The notes beneath the pieces are model-generated. The model did not search any database, was not told where the DNA came from, and worked only from the letters and a program-made list of their open reading frames with translations. Source: Arthrobacter sp. PAMC 25486 (GTDB taxonomy: Bacteria; Actinomycetota; Actinomycetes; Actinomycetales; Micrococcaceae). Taken from it: a DNA stretch of 64,000 bases. A program made the position numbers and the translations under genes. The stretch lies in the NCBI RefSeq assembly GCF_000785535.1, contig NZ_CP007595.1:3928439-3992438 (forward strand). The letters run 5' to 3'. Every line of letters starts with the position of its first letter. Position 1 is the stretch's first letter. Below are positions 25,305-34,608 of the stretch, piece by piece.

Positions 25305-25970
25305 ATGGACAGCAAGCAACTGGACGGCAAGAGCGCACAAACCAAGGCCCTCGTGCTCGAGACGGCCCTGGGCATGTTCCGGGCCAGGGGCTACGCAAAA
25401 TCCACCATGCGTGCCATTGCCGCCGAGGCCGGGGTTTCCCTTGGCAGCGCCTACTACTACTTTGCTTCCAAGGATGATCTGGTCCTGGAGCTCTACCGCG
25501 AATCGGTGACCGAGCAGCGAACCGCAGCGTCAAAAGCCATGGCAGATGCAAGCGGCCTGGGCGACAGGCTCAAGGCGGCCATGCACGCCGGCATTGACGC
25601 CCTCACTCCCTATCACGGCTTCGGCGGTGCATTCATTGGCAGTGCGCTGCCACCGCAGTCGCCACTGAACCCGTTCGGTGAGCCGTCGCGGGAAGTCCGG
25701 GAGTCCGCCGTCGGAATTTTCAGTGAGGTCGTTGAGGGGGCCAAGGTGCCGCACTTCCTGCGCGCGCAGCTGCCCGAGCTGCTGTGGCTCGGGTACATGG
25801 GTGTGGTGCTGTTTTGGGTCTACGACCGCTCCGAAGGCCAACGCCGCACCCGGACCCTGATCGACGGGGCGGCGCCGCTGATCGCCAAGTTGGTTGGCTT
25901 CTCGCGTCTGCCGGTGGTGAGGCCGCTGGTGGCGGAAGCCCTCGCGCTCAAGGCCCGGGTGCAGTCGTGA
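25305..25970 (+). CDS. TetR-family regulator
   Basis: 221 aa, start after AAGGGGTGCGGG. The HTH is at about residues 14-60 (ALGMFRARGYAKSTMRAIAA, then GVSLGSAYYYFASKDDLV). The C-terminal ligand domain is helical with many Pro and Gly residues. It is coupled by a GTGA overlap to a TIGR01777 epimerase gene and preceded by two operators, so self-regulation with the epimerase is likely. Confidence 0.92.
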   Translation: MDSKQLDGKSAQTKALVLETALGMFRARGYAKSTMRAIAAEAGVSLGSAYYYFASKDDLVLELYRESVTEQRTAASKAMADASGLGDRLKAAMHAGIDALTPYHGFGGAFIGSALPPQSPLNPFGEPSREVRESAVGIFSEVVEGAKVPHFLRAQLPELLWLGYMGVVLFWVYDRSEGQRRTRTLIDGAAPLIAKLVGFSRLPVVRPLVAEALALKARVQS

Positions 25971-26884
25971 AAACCGTGGTCATCGCCGGGGCCTCCGGAT
26001 TCATTGGCACGCATTTCCGCCGCCAGTTCGACGCCGCAGGCTGGCAGATCCGCACCGTGGGCCGCTCCGGGGATGCCATATGGGGCGACACAGCCGCCAT
26101 CACCGAGGTACTGGAAGGTGCCGACTTGTTGATCAACCTGGCAGGAAAATCGGTCTCCTGCCGCTACACCACGGCCAACAAGGCGGAGATCATGCGGTCC
26201 CGAACGGAGACCACGGCGGAGCTGGGCCGGGCTGTTGCCGCCTGCGCCACACCGCCGCGCGACTGGTTCAACTCCAGCACCGGAACCATCTACCGTGATG
26301 CCCGGGACCGGCCCCAAGACGAGCACGACGGCGAACTTGGCTCGGGCTTTTCCGTCGAGGTGGCGCAGGGCTGGGAGGAAACGCTCGCCGCCGCGGCGAC
26401 CCCTGAAACACGCAGGATTCCGCTGCGAATTTCCATCGCCATGGGCCCGGGCGGCGGCGTGATGAAGCCGTTCAACACCCTGGCGCGGCTGGGCCTGGGC
26501 GGACGCATGGGAGACGGGGCGCAGAAATACAGTTGGGTGCACGTTGACGACTTGTTCCGGGCCGTGTTGTTCCTGCACGAACATCCGGACATCACGGGGC
26601 CCATCAACATTGCGGCGCCGGAGGTGGTGACGAACGCCGGGTTGATGGCGGCCGTGCGGCGCGTGTACCGGGCGCCAGTGGGGCTGCCCACCCCGGTGTG
26701 GCTGCTCACCCTCGGTGCGGTGCTGATCCGCACGGAAACTGAACTGGTCCTGAAGAGCCGCTGGGTCCGGGCCGGCAAGCTGGAGGATGCCGGGTTTGTC
26801 TGGCATCACCCCGGGCTCGAGGAAGCGCTCGCGGACATTGCGGGTCGGCAGGGAATTCAAGATGGAACGGCGGTTGCACCGTGA
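25967..26884 (+). CDS. TIGR01777-family NAD(P)-dependent epimerase
   Basis: 305 aa; GTG start overlapping the TetR stop. Rossmann motif VVIAGASGFIGTHF, then NLAGKSVSCRYT, SSTGTIYRD and the family C-terminal VLKSRWVRAGKLEDAGF (DUF1731). The family, which includes YfcH of E. coli, is an extended-SDR group of unproven substrate; cell-division inhibitor SulA-like annotations are misleading. Coupling to a TetR regulator suggests induction by a small molecule. Confidence 0.88.
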   Translation: MKTVVIAGASGFIGTHFRRQFDAAGWQIRTVGRSGDAIWGDTAAITEVLEGADLLINLAGKSVSCRYTTANKAEIMRSRTETTAELGRAVAACATPPRDWFNSSTGTIYRDARDRPQDEHDGELGSGFSVEVAQGWEETLAAAATPETRRIPLRISIAMGPGGGVMKPFNTLARLGLGGRMGDGAQKYSWVHVDDLFRAVLFLHEHPDITGPINIAAPEVVTNAGLMAAVRRVYRAPVGLPTPVWLLTLGAVLIRTETELVLKSRWVRAGKLEDAGFVWHHPGLEEALADIAGRQGIQDGTAVAP

Positions 26885-26903
26885 CTCGATTTGAGGTTGC
26901 ACC

Positions 26904-27428
26904 ATGACCGGCAACGAAAACCCGAGAAACCCCGAAGCCAGCGGTCCCGACGCCGGCACTGGAGCCGAGTGCCTGAAGGTAAATGTTTATCAGGAGGAGC
27001 AGGAGGCCAGCTGGGCGAAGGAGGACAGCTTTAGCATGCGGTACGGGGCGCCGGCGCTGTTGACCGGCTGGTTCGTGACCTTCTTCGTGTTTTGTTTGGG
27101 GCTGACGGTGGCCAGCGTTGTGTTATGGGCACCGCACGGCATGGGTTGGGGGTTACTGCCGCTGTCGCTGGTCTTCGGGTTCCCCTTTGCTGCGTTCATT
27201 GGCCTGCCGCTGGCCATCTTGATCGCCTGGCCACTGAGGAGAGTCCGCGACCAGCGACTCCACGTGCTGGCATTAGCGCTCGCAGTCGGTGCGGCCATGG
27301 GTGTGGTTGCCCTGTTCTCCTACCGGTTTGAAATGCTGTGGGCCGTGGCGGCGCTGGCCGCCTGGGCTGCTGTCAGCGCCGCGATCGGCCGGGCGGTCGT
27401 CATCAATATGGTGGCCCGCAGGAATTAG
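26904..27428 (+). CDS. Four-helix membrane protein, unknown function
   Basis: 174 aa, ATG at 26904, 19 bp after the epimerase. A polar N-terminus of about 50 residues is followed by four hydrophobic segments (about 50-73, 80-105, 118-137 and 142-165). No family is recognised. Its last codons enter a 12-bp tandem repeat that also contains the stop, so repeat slippage could alter the C-terminus. Confidence 0.6.
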   Translation: MTGNENPRNPEASGPDAGTGAECLKVNVYQEEQEASWAKEDSFSMRYGAPALLTGWFVTFFVFCLGLTVASVVLWAPHGMGWGLLPLSLVFGFPFAAFIGLPLAILIAWPLRRVRDQRLHVLALALAVGAAMGVVALFSYRFEMLWAVAALAAWAAVSAAIGRAVVINMVARRN

Positions 27429-27478
27429 CGCAGGAATTAGCGCAGGAATTCGCGCAGGAATTAGCCCAGGAATTGACT
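27419..27478 (+). repeat. Five tandem copies of a 12-bp unit across a stop codon
   Basis: CAGGAATTAGCG is repeated five times with one to four changes per copy. The first copy contains the TAG stop of the membrane-protein gene. Later copies carry further in-frame TAGs, so the C-terminus is protected from readthrough by whole-unit expansion. Confidence 0.88.
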
Positions 27479-27597
27479 CAGGATGGCCGCGGGGTCCGGA
27501 GCGTCGCTGTCATCCAGCAGCCGGGCCAAGACCGAATCCGATAGGCTCCATCAAGAGACCGGGCAGTGCCGCCCTCCACCTGCGATTGGAATCCCGA

Positions 27598-29628
27598 ATG
27601 AGCCCCGCCGCCACCCTGACGCTGACCACCAGGACCCTTGAGCTGGCCGAGTTGGGCGGGGACTCTCCGCTGCCCTCAGTCCAGCCCATGCTTGAGCCGC
27701 CCTATACGGTGGGTAATGACATTCCGGAGGAGATTTCCGCCGGCGTGAGGTGGGGAAAGGTTGGGAACATCTACCCCTACCCCATGCAGGACGACTACTC
27801 GCGGGAGACCAGCGCAACGGAGCTGACCGCCGTCGTGCTTGAAAATGCGCATGTGAAGGCCACCTTCCTGCCCCAGCTGGGTGGGCGGCTGTGGGATCTC
27901 ACCGACAAGGCCACCGGCAAGGCGCTGCTGCACACCCAGGACCGCATCCAGTTCGCCAACCTGGCCCTGCGCAACGCCTGGTTTGCCGGCGGGATCGAGT
28001 ACAACATTGGCACGCGCGGGCATTCCCCGACCACCAGCGTGCCGCTGCACACCGCCATCGTGCGTACGCCGGAGGGGCAGGACGTGCTGCGCATGTGGGA
28101 GTTCGACCGGCTGCGCGAGGTGGTGTTCCAGCTTGATGCGTGGCTGCCTGCGGAGTCGAAGGTGGTGTTCACGGCCGTGCGCATTCGCAACCCCAATGAC
28201 ACGTCCGTGCCGATGTATTGGTGGTCCAATGCGGCCGTCCCGCAGACCCCGGCGACGCGCGTCATTGCCCCGGCGGCCAACGCGTACGCCACTGACTACG
28301 ACGGCTCGATGGCGCGCGTGGATCCCACGAATTTCCACGGCGGCGACTGTACTTTCGCCGTGAAGAATGCGCAGGCGGTGGACTTTTTCTTTGACATTGC
28401 CCAGGATGAGCGGCGCTGGGAGGTTGCCGCGGACGACGCCGGAGACGGGCTTGCGCTCATTTCCTCACCGCGGCTGCGGGGCCGGAAGCTGTTCGTATGG
28501 GGCGAGAGTGTTGGCGGTCATCGCTGGCAGGAGTGGCTGACGCCGTCGGGCTCCGGCGAGCCGCGGCATTACGCCGAAATCCAGGCCGGCCTGGCGCAGA
28601 CCCAATTTGAGCACGTGCCCATGCCCGCCGGTGCCTCCTGGCAATGGGTTGAGGCCTACGGCAACGCGGCGCTTGACCCGGCGCTCGCCGCGGGGGAGTG
28701 GGATGCCGCCGTCGCCCATGGGGCACAGCGTGTGGAGGCGCTGGTGTCGGAACTTTCGATGTCTGCCGCATTGTCCGACGCCGGACGCTGGGCCGATCTG
28801 CCGCCTTCGGAAATGGTGGTGGCCGGCAACGGCTGGGGTGCTGTGGAGCGGGTCCGTCGCCAGCACTCCCAGGCCGACTGGATCGACGAGACCGGCACAC
28901 CCTTTGGCGATGAGACCCTGACTGCGGACCAGGCGCCGTGGCTTGAGCTGCTGCAGGCGAACGAGGGCATTGTTGAAAAGCCCTTTGAAGCGACCGCGGC
29001 CGAGGCGCCGAGCCAACCGTTTGGCGGGGCGGCGTCGTTTGTACGCGGCGTTGACTGGGAGGACCTGCTCACGGCCGGCCGCAATTCCAGCGCCGAGGGG
29101 GCCTTTCACCACGCCGTCATGGTTCATGCGCGGGCGTCCGTGTCGGCGGCGGACCTGGCGGTTGTCGCCTCGCTGTACCGCCAGGTACTGACCGGCACTT
29201 TTGCTGCAGGCGCCCCCTTGAGCGTGCGGAGCCGGGCACTGGCCCACCGCGGTTTGGGTCTGGCCCTGCTGGGTGCCGGAGATGTCAATGGGGGACTGGC
29301 TGAATGTGCGGCTGCCTGCGCCTTGGAAACAGACAACCGCAATTTGCTCATTGAAGCCATGACGCTGGCGCTGGAGAACGGGCGACCCGGGCTGACACTT
29401 GAACTGCTGTCCGGTGCGCCGGAACTGCTCGCGAGGTTGGACCGTGTCCGCTTCCTGCAAGCAGGTGCGCTGGCAGCCGCGGGTGACACTGCTGCGGCGG
29501 CCGCCATTCTCAAGGCAGGAGTGGAGGTGCCCGACCTCCGCGAAGGGGCCAACTCCATCACCGACCTGTGGCGCCAGGTCTGCCCGGGCGAGGACGTCCC
29601 GGAACAGTATCAGTTCAGCATGCACTAA
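27598..29628 (+). CDS. DUF5107/TPR protein, probable carbohydrate-metabolism role
   Basis: 676 aa from the ATG at 27598; the longer frame includes the tandem repeat and has no ribosome site. Residues about 30-340 match DUF5107, a galactose-mutarotase-like beta-sandwich (VKATFLPQLGGRLWDLTD, AGGIEYNIGTRGHSPTTS, VPMYWWSNAAVPQ). Residues about 500-660 are helical TPR-like repeats (ALAHRGLGLALLGAGDVNGGL). No signal peptide. DUF5107 proteins cluster with glycosidases and sugar transporters, but none adjoins it here. Confidence 0.85.
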   Translation: MSPAATLTLTTRTLELAELGGDSPLPSVQPMLEPPYTVGNDIPEEISAGVRWGKVGNIYPYPMQDDYSRETSATELTAVVLENAHVKATFLPQLGGRLWDLTDKATGKALLHTQDRIQFANLALRNAWFAGGIEYNIGTRGHSPTTSVPLHTAIVRTPEGQDVLRMWEFDRLREVVFQLDAWLPAESKVVFTAVRIRNPNDTSVPMYWWSNAAVPQTPATRVIAPAANAYATDYDGSMARVDPTNFHGGDCTFAVKNAQAVDFFFDIAQDERRWEVAADDAGDGLALISSPRLRGRKLFVWGESVGGHRWQEWLTPSGSGEPRHYAEIQAGLAQTQFEHVPMPAGASWQWVEAYGNAALDPALAAGEWDAAVAHGAQRVEALVSELSMSAALSDAGRWADLPPSEMVVAGNGWGAVERVRRQHSQADWIDETGTPFGDETLTADQAPWLELLQANEGIVEKPFEATAAEAPSQPFGGAASFVRGVDWEDLLTAGRNSSAEGAFHHAVMVHARASVSAADLAVVASLYRQVLTGTFAAGAPLSVRSRALAHRGLGLALLGAGDVNGGLAECAAACALETDNRNLLIEAMTLALENGRPGLTLELLSGAPELLARLDRVRFLQAGALAAAGDTAAAAAILKAGVEVPDLREGANSITDLWRQVCPGEDVPEQYQFSMH

Positions 29629-29675
29629 CCCCGCCCCCTATCAACGCTCGCTCACATATGGGGCTGTTTTCCCCG

Positions 29676-29797
29676 ACGCTCCTGCAGATTCGGGGCACTT
29701 TCAGCGAACGCTTTCCCTCCTGGGGGGCAAGGTGCGAGGCGAGAGGCCCACAGCTGCAGGAGCGTTCTGGAATAAGGCCCCGTAGCTGCAGGAGCGT
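29676..29797. repeat. Three copies of a CTGCAGGAGCGT box
   Basis: The 12-mer occurs inverted at 29676-29687 and direct at 29754-29765 and 29786-29797, with GGGGC-containing flanks. The copies fill the gap between the DUF5107 gene and the GntR operon. They could form long-range hairpins or be a dispersed intergenic repeat. Confidence 0.7.
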
Positions 29798-29872
29798 CAC
29801 AAGGAAATGCCCCTGATGTGCGCGAGGGTCTGGAGGGGGTCGGTGGGGGAGGCATGTTGACAGAGGGCTGCG

Positions 29873-30601
29873 ATGGCTGCCATGGTCATTCCTATGAACC
29901 TGTCAGGCAACTGGACAGCCGGACAGTCACAAATCGTCCGTGTCAGCGCCGCCGAGGCCGTATTCCAAGCCATCCGCTCCGCCAGCGAGGACGGCCAGCT
30001 CAAAGTTGGCACCAAGCTCAGTAGCGAAACCGCTCTCGCAGCCCAATATGGCGTCAGCCGCTCCGTGATTCGCGAAGCCCTGCGCTCGTGCACCGCCCTG
30101 GGCCTGACCGAAACCCAGACCGGCAAGGGCACCTTTGTCATCGCGAGCCGGGCATCCAGTGATCTGGTCCTCGGCCCGTTCTCAGCCCGCAACCTCATGG
30201 AGGCCCGCCCTCACATTGAAGTGCCCGCCGCCGAATTCGCCGCCACCCGCCGCAGCACGGAGCAACTCGAGGAAATGCGCGGCATCCTGGCCCTCATGGC
30301 CGAGGAGGACGACCCCGAAATCTGGGTCAGCCTCGACGCCACCTTCCACGCCGCCATCGCCCGCGCCAGCGGCAACGGCGTGTTTGAAAGCGTCGTCAAC
30401 GACATCCGCGACGCCCTGGTGAACCAGTCGGAAACCATCAACCTCATCACGGGCCGCGCGCGCCAATCCGACATGGAGCACCAACACATCCTCGACGCGA
30501 TCGTCCGCGGCAGCACCCACGACGCCGGCCTGGCCATGGCCACCCACCTATCCGCCGTCGACACCGCCCTCAGCCTGATCATGGGAGAAAAACACGCATG
30601 A
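29873..30601 (+). CDS. GntR/FadR-type regulator of asparagine catabolism
   Basis: 242 aa from the ATG at 29873, which follows AGAGGG; ATGs at 29882 and 29894 are alternatives. N-terminal winged HTH (GTKLSSETALAAQYGVSRSVIREALRSCTALGL) and a C-terminal FCD ligand domain with metal-binding His residues (DATFHAAIARASGN, EHQHILDAI). The stop overlaps the asparaginase ATG. It most likely represses this operon until asparagine or aspartate appears. Confidence 0.88.
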   Translation: MAAMVIPMNLSGNWTAGQSQIVRVSAAEAVFQAIRSASEDGQLKVGTKLSSETALAAQYGVSRSVIREALRSCTALGLTETQTGKGTFVIASRASSDLVLGPFSARNLMEARPHIEVPAAEFAATRRSTEQLEEMRGILALMAEEDDPEIWVSLDATFHAAIARASGNGVFESVVNDIRDALVNQSETINLITGRARQSDMEHQHILDAIVRGSTHDAGLAMATHLSAVDTALSLIMGEKHA

Positions 30602-31566
30602 GCCACACCGACTTCCCCGCCCACGAACCCCTCGCCGTCCAGACTCGCGGCGAGCTCGTTGAGAGCGTCCACTATGGCTCGCTGATCGCACTGCAGCACG
30701 ACGGCGGGAGCCTCCTTTCGCGAGGTGAGCCCACGGCCCGCATGTACCCGAGATCGGCCCTGAAACCACTGATTGCCGTGGCCATGCTGCGGGCCGGTCT
30801 GGATCTGCCCGCGGATCAGCTGGCACTGGCCTCGGCCAGCCACTCGGGCGCCGCGGAGCACCAGGAAACAGCGGCGAAGATCTTGGCCGACGCCGGACTC
30901 ACACCGGTGGACCTGCGCAACTCCACCGACCTGCCCTACGGCGTAAAAGAACGTGAACAGTGGCTGAACGCAGGCCGTGGCCCCACGCAGCTGGCACAAA
31001 ACTGCTCCGGCAAGCACGCGGCGCTGCTGGCCACCTGCGTCAAAAATGGCTGGCCGCTGGAGAGTTACCTGCACGCCGGACATCCCCTGACAATGCTCAT
31101 CCGCGAAACCGTGGCTGAGCTGACCGGTGAGGAAATCACCGCCATCAGCACCGACGGCTGCGGCACGGAGGTGTTCGGCCTGTCCCTGACCGGCATGGCC
31201 CGTGCGTTCGCCCGCCTCGTGACAGCCAAGTCCCGCACGCCGGAGCGCCGGGTGGCCGACGCCATGCGTGAGCACCCCGCATTGGTGGCCGGTCATGGCC
31301 GCGACGTCACCGCACTGATGAGTGCTGTCCCCGGGCTGCTCGCCAAGGATGGCTTCGAGGGCATTCAGGTGATCGCCCTCGAGGACGGCAGCTCTCTTGC
31401 CCTGAAGATTTCCGACGGCGGGGACCGCGCCCGGATGCCGGCAGCAGTCCCGGTCCTGCTCGCGCTGGGCGTTGACCCCGCCGCGCTGAAACCGTTCAAC
31501 AACCTCCCCGTGCTGGGCGGCGGCAAGCCGGTCGGCGAACTCCGCGGCCTGCCAACAACAAACTGA
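30598..31566 (+). CDS. L-asparaginase II family (rhizobial/thermolabile type)
   Basis: 322 aa, ATGA overlap with the GntR gene. It belongs to the asparaginase II family unrelated to E. coli AnsA/AnsB: RGELVESVHYGSLIAL at the N-terminus, ARMYPRSALKPLIAVAML with the conserved SxxK, and NCSGKHAALLATC and STDGCGTEVFGLSL with conserved Ser/Lys and Cys. It hydrolyses Asn to Asp and ammonia in the cytoplasm. The next gene, aspartase, continues the route to fumarate. Confidence 0.9.
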   Translation: MSHTDFPAHEPLAVQTRGELVESVHYGSLIALQHDGGSLLSRGEPTARMYPRSALKPLIAVAMLRAGLDLPADQLALASASHSGAAEHQETAAKILADAGLTPVDLRNSTDLPYGVKEREQWLNAGRGPTQLAQNCSGKHAALLATCVKNGWPLESYLHAGHPLTMLIRETVAELTGEEITAISTDGCGTEVFGLSLTGMARAFARLVTAKSRTPERRVADAMREHPALVAGHGRDVTALMSAVPGLLAKDGFEGIQVIALEDGSSLALKISDGGDRARMPAAVPVLLALGVDPAALKPFNNLPVLGGGKPVGELRGLPTTN

Positions 31567-31611
31567 CCATCCACACTGACGGCGCGATGAAGCGCCCCTC
31601 CAAGGAGAACC

Positions 31612-33063
31612 ATGACTGAGACCATGTCCACCACGCCTGTTTCCGACCCGCTCACCGCAACCGCTGCAACAGCCACCCGCCGCGAGCATGACCTGATTGG
31701 TGACCGGGACGTCCCGGCTGACGCCTACTGGGGCGTCCACACACTGCGCGCCGTGGAAAACTTCCCTATCACGGGCATTCCGCTGAGCTACAACACGCAC
31801 CTTGTTAACGGCCTCGCCATGGTCAAGCAGGCGGCGGCCCAGGCCAACCACGAGCTCGGCCTGCTCGATGACACACGGGCCGCCGCGATCATCGCGGCCT
31901 GCCAGGAGATCATCGCCGGGGAACTGCACGAACAATTCGTGGTGGACGTCATCCAGGGAGGTGCCGGGACGTCGTCGAACATGAACGCCAACGAGGTCAT
32001 CGCCAACCGGGCACTGGAAATCCTGGGCCACGCCAAGGGCGACTACCAATACCTGCACCCCAACGACCACGTGAACCTGAGCCAGTCCACCAATGATGTA
32101 TATCCGACGGCGGTCAACGTCGCCACGATCTTCGCGGCAAAATCGCTGGTGGGTGCCATGGAATACCTCTGCGATGCCTTCGCACTGAAGGCCGTGGAGT
32201 TCCGGACAGTGGTGAAGATGGGCCGCACCCAGCTGCAGGACGCCGTCCCCATGACGCTGGGCCAGGAATTCAACACCTACGCCGTCACGATGGGGGAGGA
32301 CCGGGCCCGGCTGGCCGAATCCACGCTGTTGGTGCACGAGATCAACCTCGGCGCCACCGCCATCGGCACGGGCCTGAACGCGCCGATTGGCTACTCCGCG
32401 CTGGCCTGCCGCCACCTCGTGGAAATCTCCGGTCTGCCGCTGACCACCTCCGTTGACCTAATCGAGGCGACGCAGGACGTTGGCGCCTTTGTGCACCTGT
32501 CGGGCGTACTCAAGCGTGTGGCCGTGAAGCTCTCCAAGATCTGCAACGACCTCCGCCTGCTCTCCTCCGGTCCCCGCGCCGGCTTTGGCGAGATCACGCT
32601 GCCCGCCGTGCAGGCAGGGTCCTCGATTATGCCCGGCAAGGTCAACCCGGTCATCCCCGAGGTCGTGAATCAGGTAGCCTACGAGGTCATCGGCAACGAT
32701 GTCACCATCACCATGGCGGCCGAGGGCGGGCAGTTGCAGCTCAACGCCTTTGAACCCGTCATTGTGCACAGTCTGACCAAGAGCATGCGCCACCTGGAAG
32801 CCGCCTGCATGACGCTGGCCGACAAGTGCATCAAGGGCATCGCCGCCCATGAGGACAAGCTGCGCGCACAGGTGGAGCACTCGATCGGCCTCGTCACAGC
32901 CCTGAACCCGGTGCTGGGATACGCCACGTCGACCAAGATCGCGCTGGAGGCATTGGCTTCAGGACGCGGCGTGGCCGAGCTGGTGCTGGAACACCAGCTA
33001 CTCACCAAGGAACAGCTCGACGAGCTGCTGCGCCCCGAACACCTCGCCAACCTCGGCGACTAA
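31612..33063 (+). CDS. aspA: Aspartate ammonia-lyase
   Basis: 483 aa, start after CAAGGAG. It converts aspartate to fumarate and ammonia. The fumarase/aspartase signature GSSIMPGKVNPVIPE is intact, as are QGGAGTSSNMNANEVIANRA and the HPNDHVNLSQSTNDVYPT substrate loop. Length is slightly above E. coli AspA (478 aa). It is third in the GntR, asparaginase, aspartase operon, a compact asparagine-to-fumarate pathway. Confidence 0.95.
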   Translation: MTETMSTTPVSDPLTATAATATRREHDLIGDRDVPADAYWGVHTLRAVENFPITGIPLSYNTHLVNGLAMVKQAAAQANHELGLLDDTRAAAIIAACQEIIAGELHEQFVVDVIQGGAGTSSNMNANEVIANRALEILGHAKGDYQYLHPNDHVNLSQSTNDVYPTAVNVATIFAAKSLVGAMEYLCDAFALKAVEFRTVVKMGRTQLQDAVPMTLGQEFNTYAVTMGEDRARLAESTLLVHEINLGATAIGTGLNAPIGYSALACRHLVEISGLPLTTSVDLIEATQDVGAFVHLSGVLKRVAVKLSKICNDLRLLSSGPRAGFGEITLPAVQAGSSIMPGKVNPVIPEVVNQVAYEVIGNDVTITMAAEGGQLQLNAFEPVIVHSLTKSMRHLEAACMTLADKCIKGIAAHEDKLRAQVEHSIGLVTALNPVLGYATSTKIALEALASGRGVAELVLEHQLLTKEQLDELLRPEHLANLGD

Positions 33064-33195
33064 ACAAACCGCGGGGACCGATCCCCGAACACAGCGACAC
33101 ATCTGCGGCCCGGCTGCCGGGCACCATCCGGGAATAACTTCCCGCCCTCGCAAGTTGACTCCATTAGATGCAAACGCATGAACTAAGGAGTCAGT

Positions 33196-34008
33196 ATGCA
33201 GCGTACGGTAGTGGTCATTTCGGCAGGTCTCGGCGTCCCCTCCTCGACCCGCATGCTGGCGGACCAGATGGGCGCCGACGTGCAGTCGCGCCTGGCTGCC
33301 ATGGGCATCACCGCCACGCTTGACGTGATCGACCTGCGCGATTACGCCACCGGCATCGCCAACAACATGGTCACCGGGTATGCCGGCCAGGACCTCGCCG
33401 GCGTCATCAGCCGCGTGGAGGCCGCCGACGCCATGATCGCCGTCACCCCCACGTTCAGCGCATCCTACAGCGGCTTGTTCAAGTCGTTCTTCGACGTCCT
33501 GGACCCGAAATTCCTCGACGGCATGCCCGTGTACTTCGGCGCCACGGGCGGCTCACCGCGCCACTCGCTGGTGTTGGACATGGCAATGCGCCCGCTCTTT
33601 AGCTACCTGCGCGCCACCACCATGCCCACCGCCATCTACGCCTCGCCCGAGGATTGGGGCGGCTCCGGCGAGAACACCCTGGAACGCCGGATCGGCCAGG
33701 GTGCGGCCGAGCTTGCCGCCGTCATTGCCAGCCATATCCCGTCCATTCCGGAGGGAAGCACGACGCCGGATGGCAGCCATGCTGTTGCGCCGGCTGCCGC
33801 CGTGGCTGGTTCCGGTGACGGGCGGGATGTGGGCACCGGGCGTGGAACCAGTGAGGTGCGTACCGGGCAGCAATACCGGGAGGGACCCGCCGTCGGATTC
33901 TTAGGCAAGGGATTTCCCGACCACAAGGCCAAGCGCGCGCAGCACGAAACGGCCAAAATGACGTCGCTGCCCTTTGAAGAGTTGCTCGCCCAAACTCAAC
34001 GCCGCTAG
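33196..34008 (+). CDS. NAD(P)H-dependent FMN reductase (flavoprotein)
   Basis: 270 aa, start after AAGGAGTCAGT. Flavodoxin-like fold: phosphate-binding SAGLGVPSSTRML, FMN-contacting TPTFSASYSGLFKSFFDVLD, and GATGGSPRHSLVLDMAMRPL. The C-terminal 70 residues are a Gly/Ala-rich linker ending in a short conserved-looking tail (FEELLAQTQRR). Members supply reduced FMN to two-component monooxygenases; no luciferase-like partner is adjacent in this window. It stands alone. Confidence 0.85.
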   Translation: MQRTVVVISAGLGVPSSTRMLADQMGADVQSRLAAMGITATLDVIDLRDYATGIANNMVTGYAGQDLAGVISRVEAADAMIAVTPTFSASYSGLFKSFFDVLDPKFLDGMPVYFGATGGSPRHSLVLDMAMRPLFSYLRATTMPTAIYASPEDWGGSGENTLERRIGQGAAELAAVIASHIPSIPEGSTTPDGSHAVAPAAAVAGSGDGRDVGTGRGTSEVRTGQQYREGPAVGFLGKGFPDHKAKRAQHETAKMTSLPFEELLAQTQRR

Positions 34009-34608
34009 AAATACCCCAGTGCCCGCCTGGTCCCTCCTATAAGCCGAGTCCTTTAGATCGAGTATGCAGCTGTTGGACTCGGGAAGCGCATTCCGGTCGT
34101 TTTGGGTTCTTGTGGCTGTTCGGTGGGTGGGTTCACCGTCACGCTTTCAGTCCCTCGCCCTGGAAATGGGCTGCTGGGTGAACCACGGCTCGGGTGCTGG
34201 CACCGTCTCCGCTTCCTTTCCCCCGCTTCTTTTCGCAGGGCTACTGGAAACTCGTGCCGGAGGGTGTGTGCTTCGCCGAGAATGTCCCTGAGCCGTATTG
34301 TGTGGCATCCGGTTTCGCCGAGAATGGGTCCAACCCGTGACCTGGCGTCAAAGATGCGCCCTTCTCGCGAGCCTGAACCATTTTCGGCGAAACAGGTTCA
34401 GATCTATGCGAGTTTGGCCCCTTCTCGGCGCGCATTTACCTCTCAACCCCGGCGGAGCCGCTGGGATCGAATGATCCGGCATGTCACACAACGTCGGGGA
34501 GACCAGGATGGCGCGCCCGGCTCAATCAACCATGTAAGAATCACAAGGGCCCGTTTTTGGTCCAAGAACTGCAAACTCGAATTCTTTTTGGGGGTAGCGA
34601 CCAGTCCG
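34009..34608. repeat. 600-bp gene-free region with TTCGCCGAGAATG boxes
   Basis: No credible gene. Four related boxes are visible: direct at about 34271-34284 and 34312-34326, and inverted at about 34378-34393 and 34418-34430. The second and third are near-perfect inverses with a GGGTC/GAACC flank. ORFs here read only antisense or across the boxes. It could be a dispersed repeat or decayed DNA. Confidence 0.6.

Noticed and set aside
30211..32415. 734-aa open frame on the - strand across three genes
   Set aside because: It spans the GntR, asparaginase and aspartase genes, all well recognised on the + strand.
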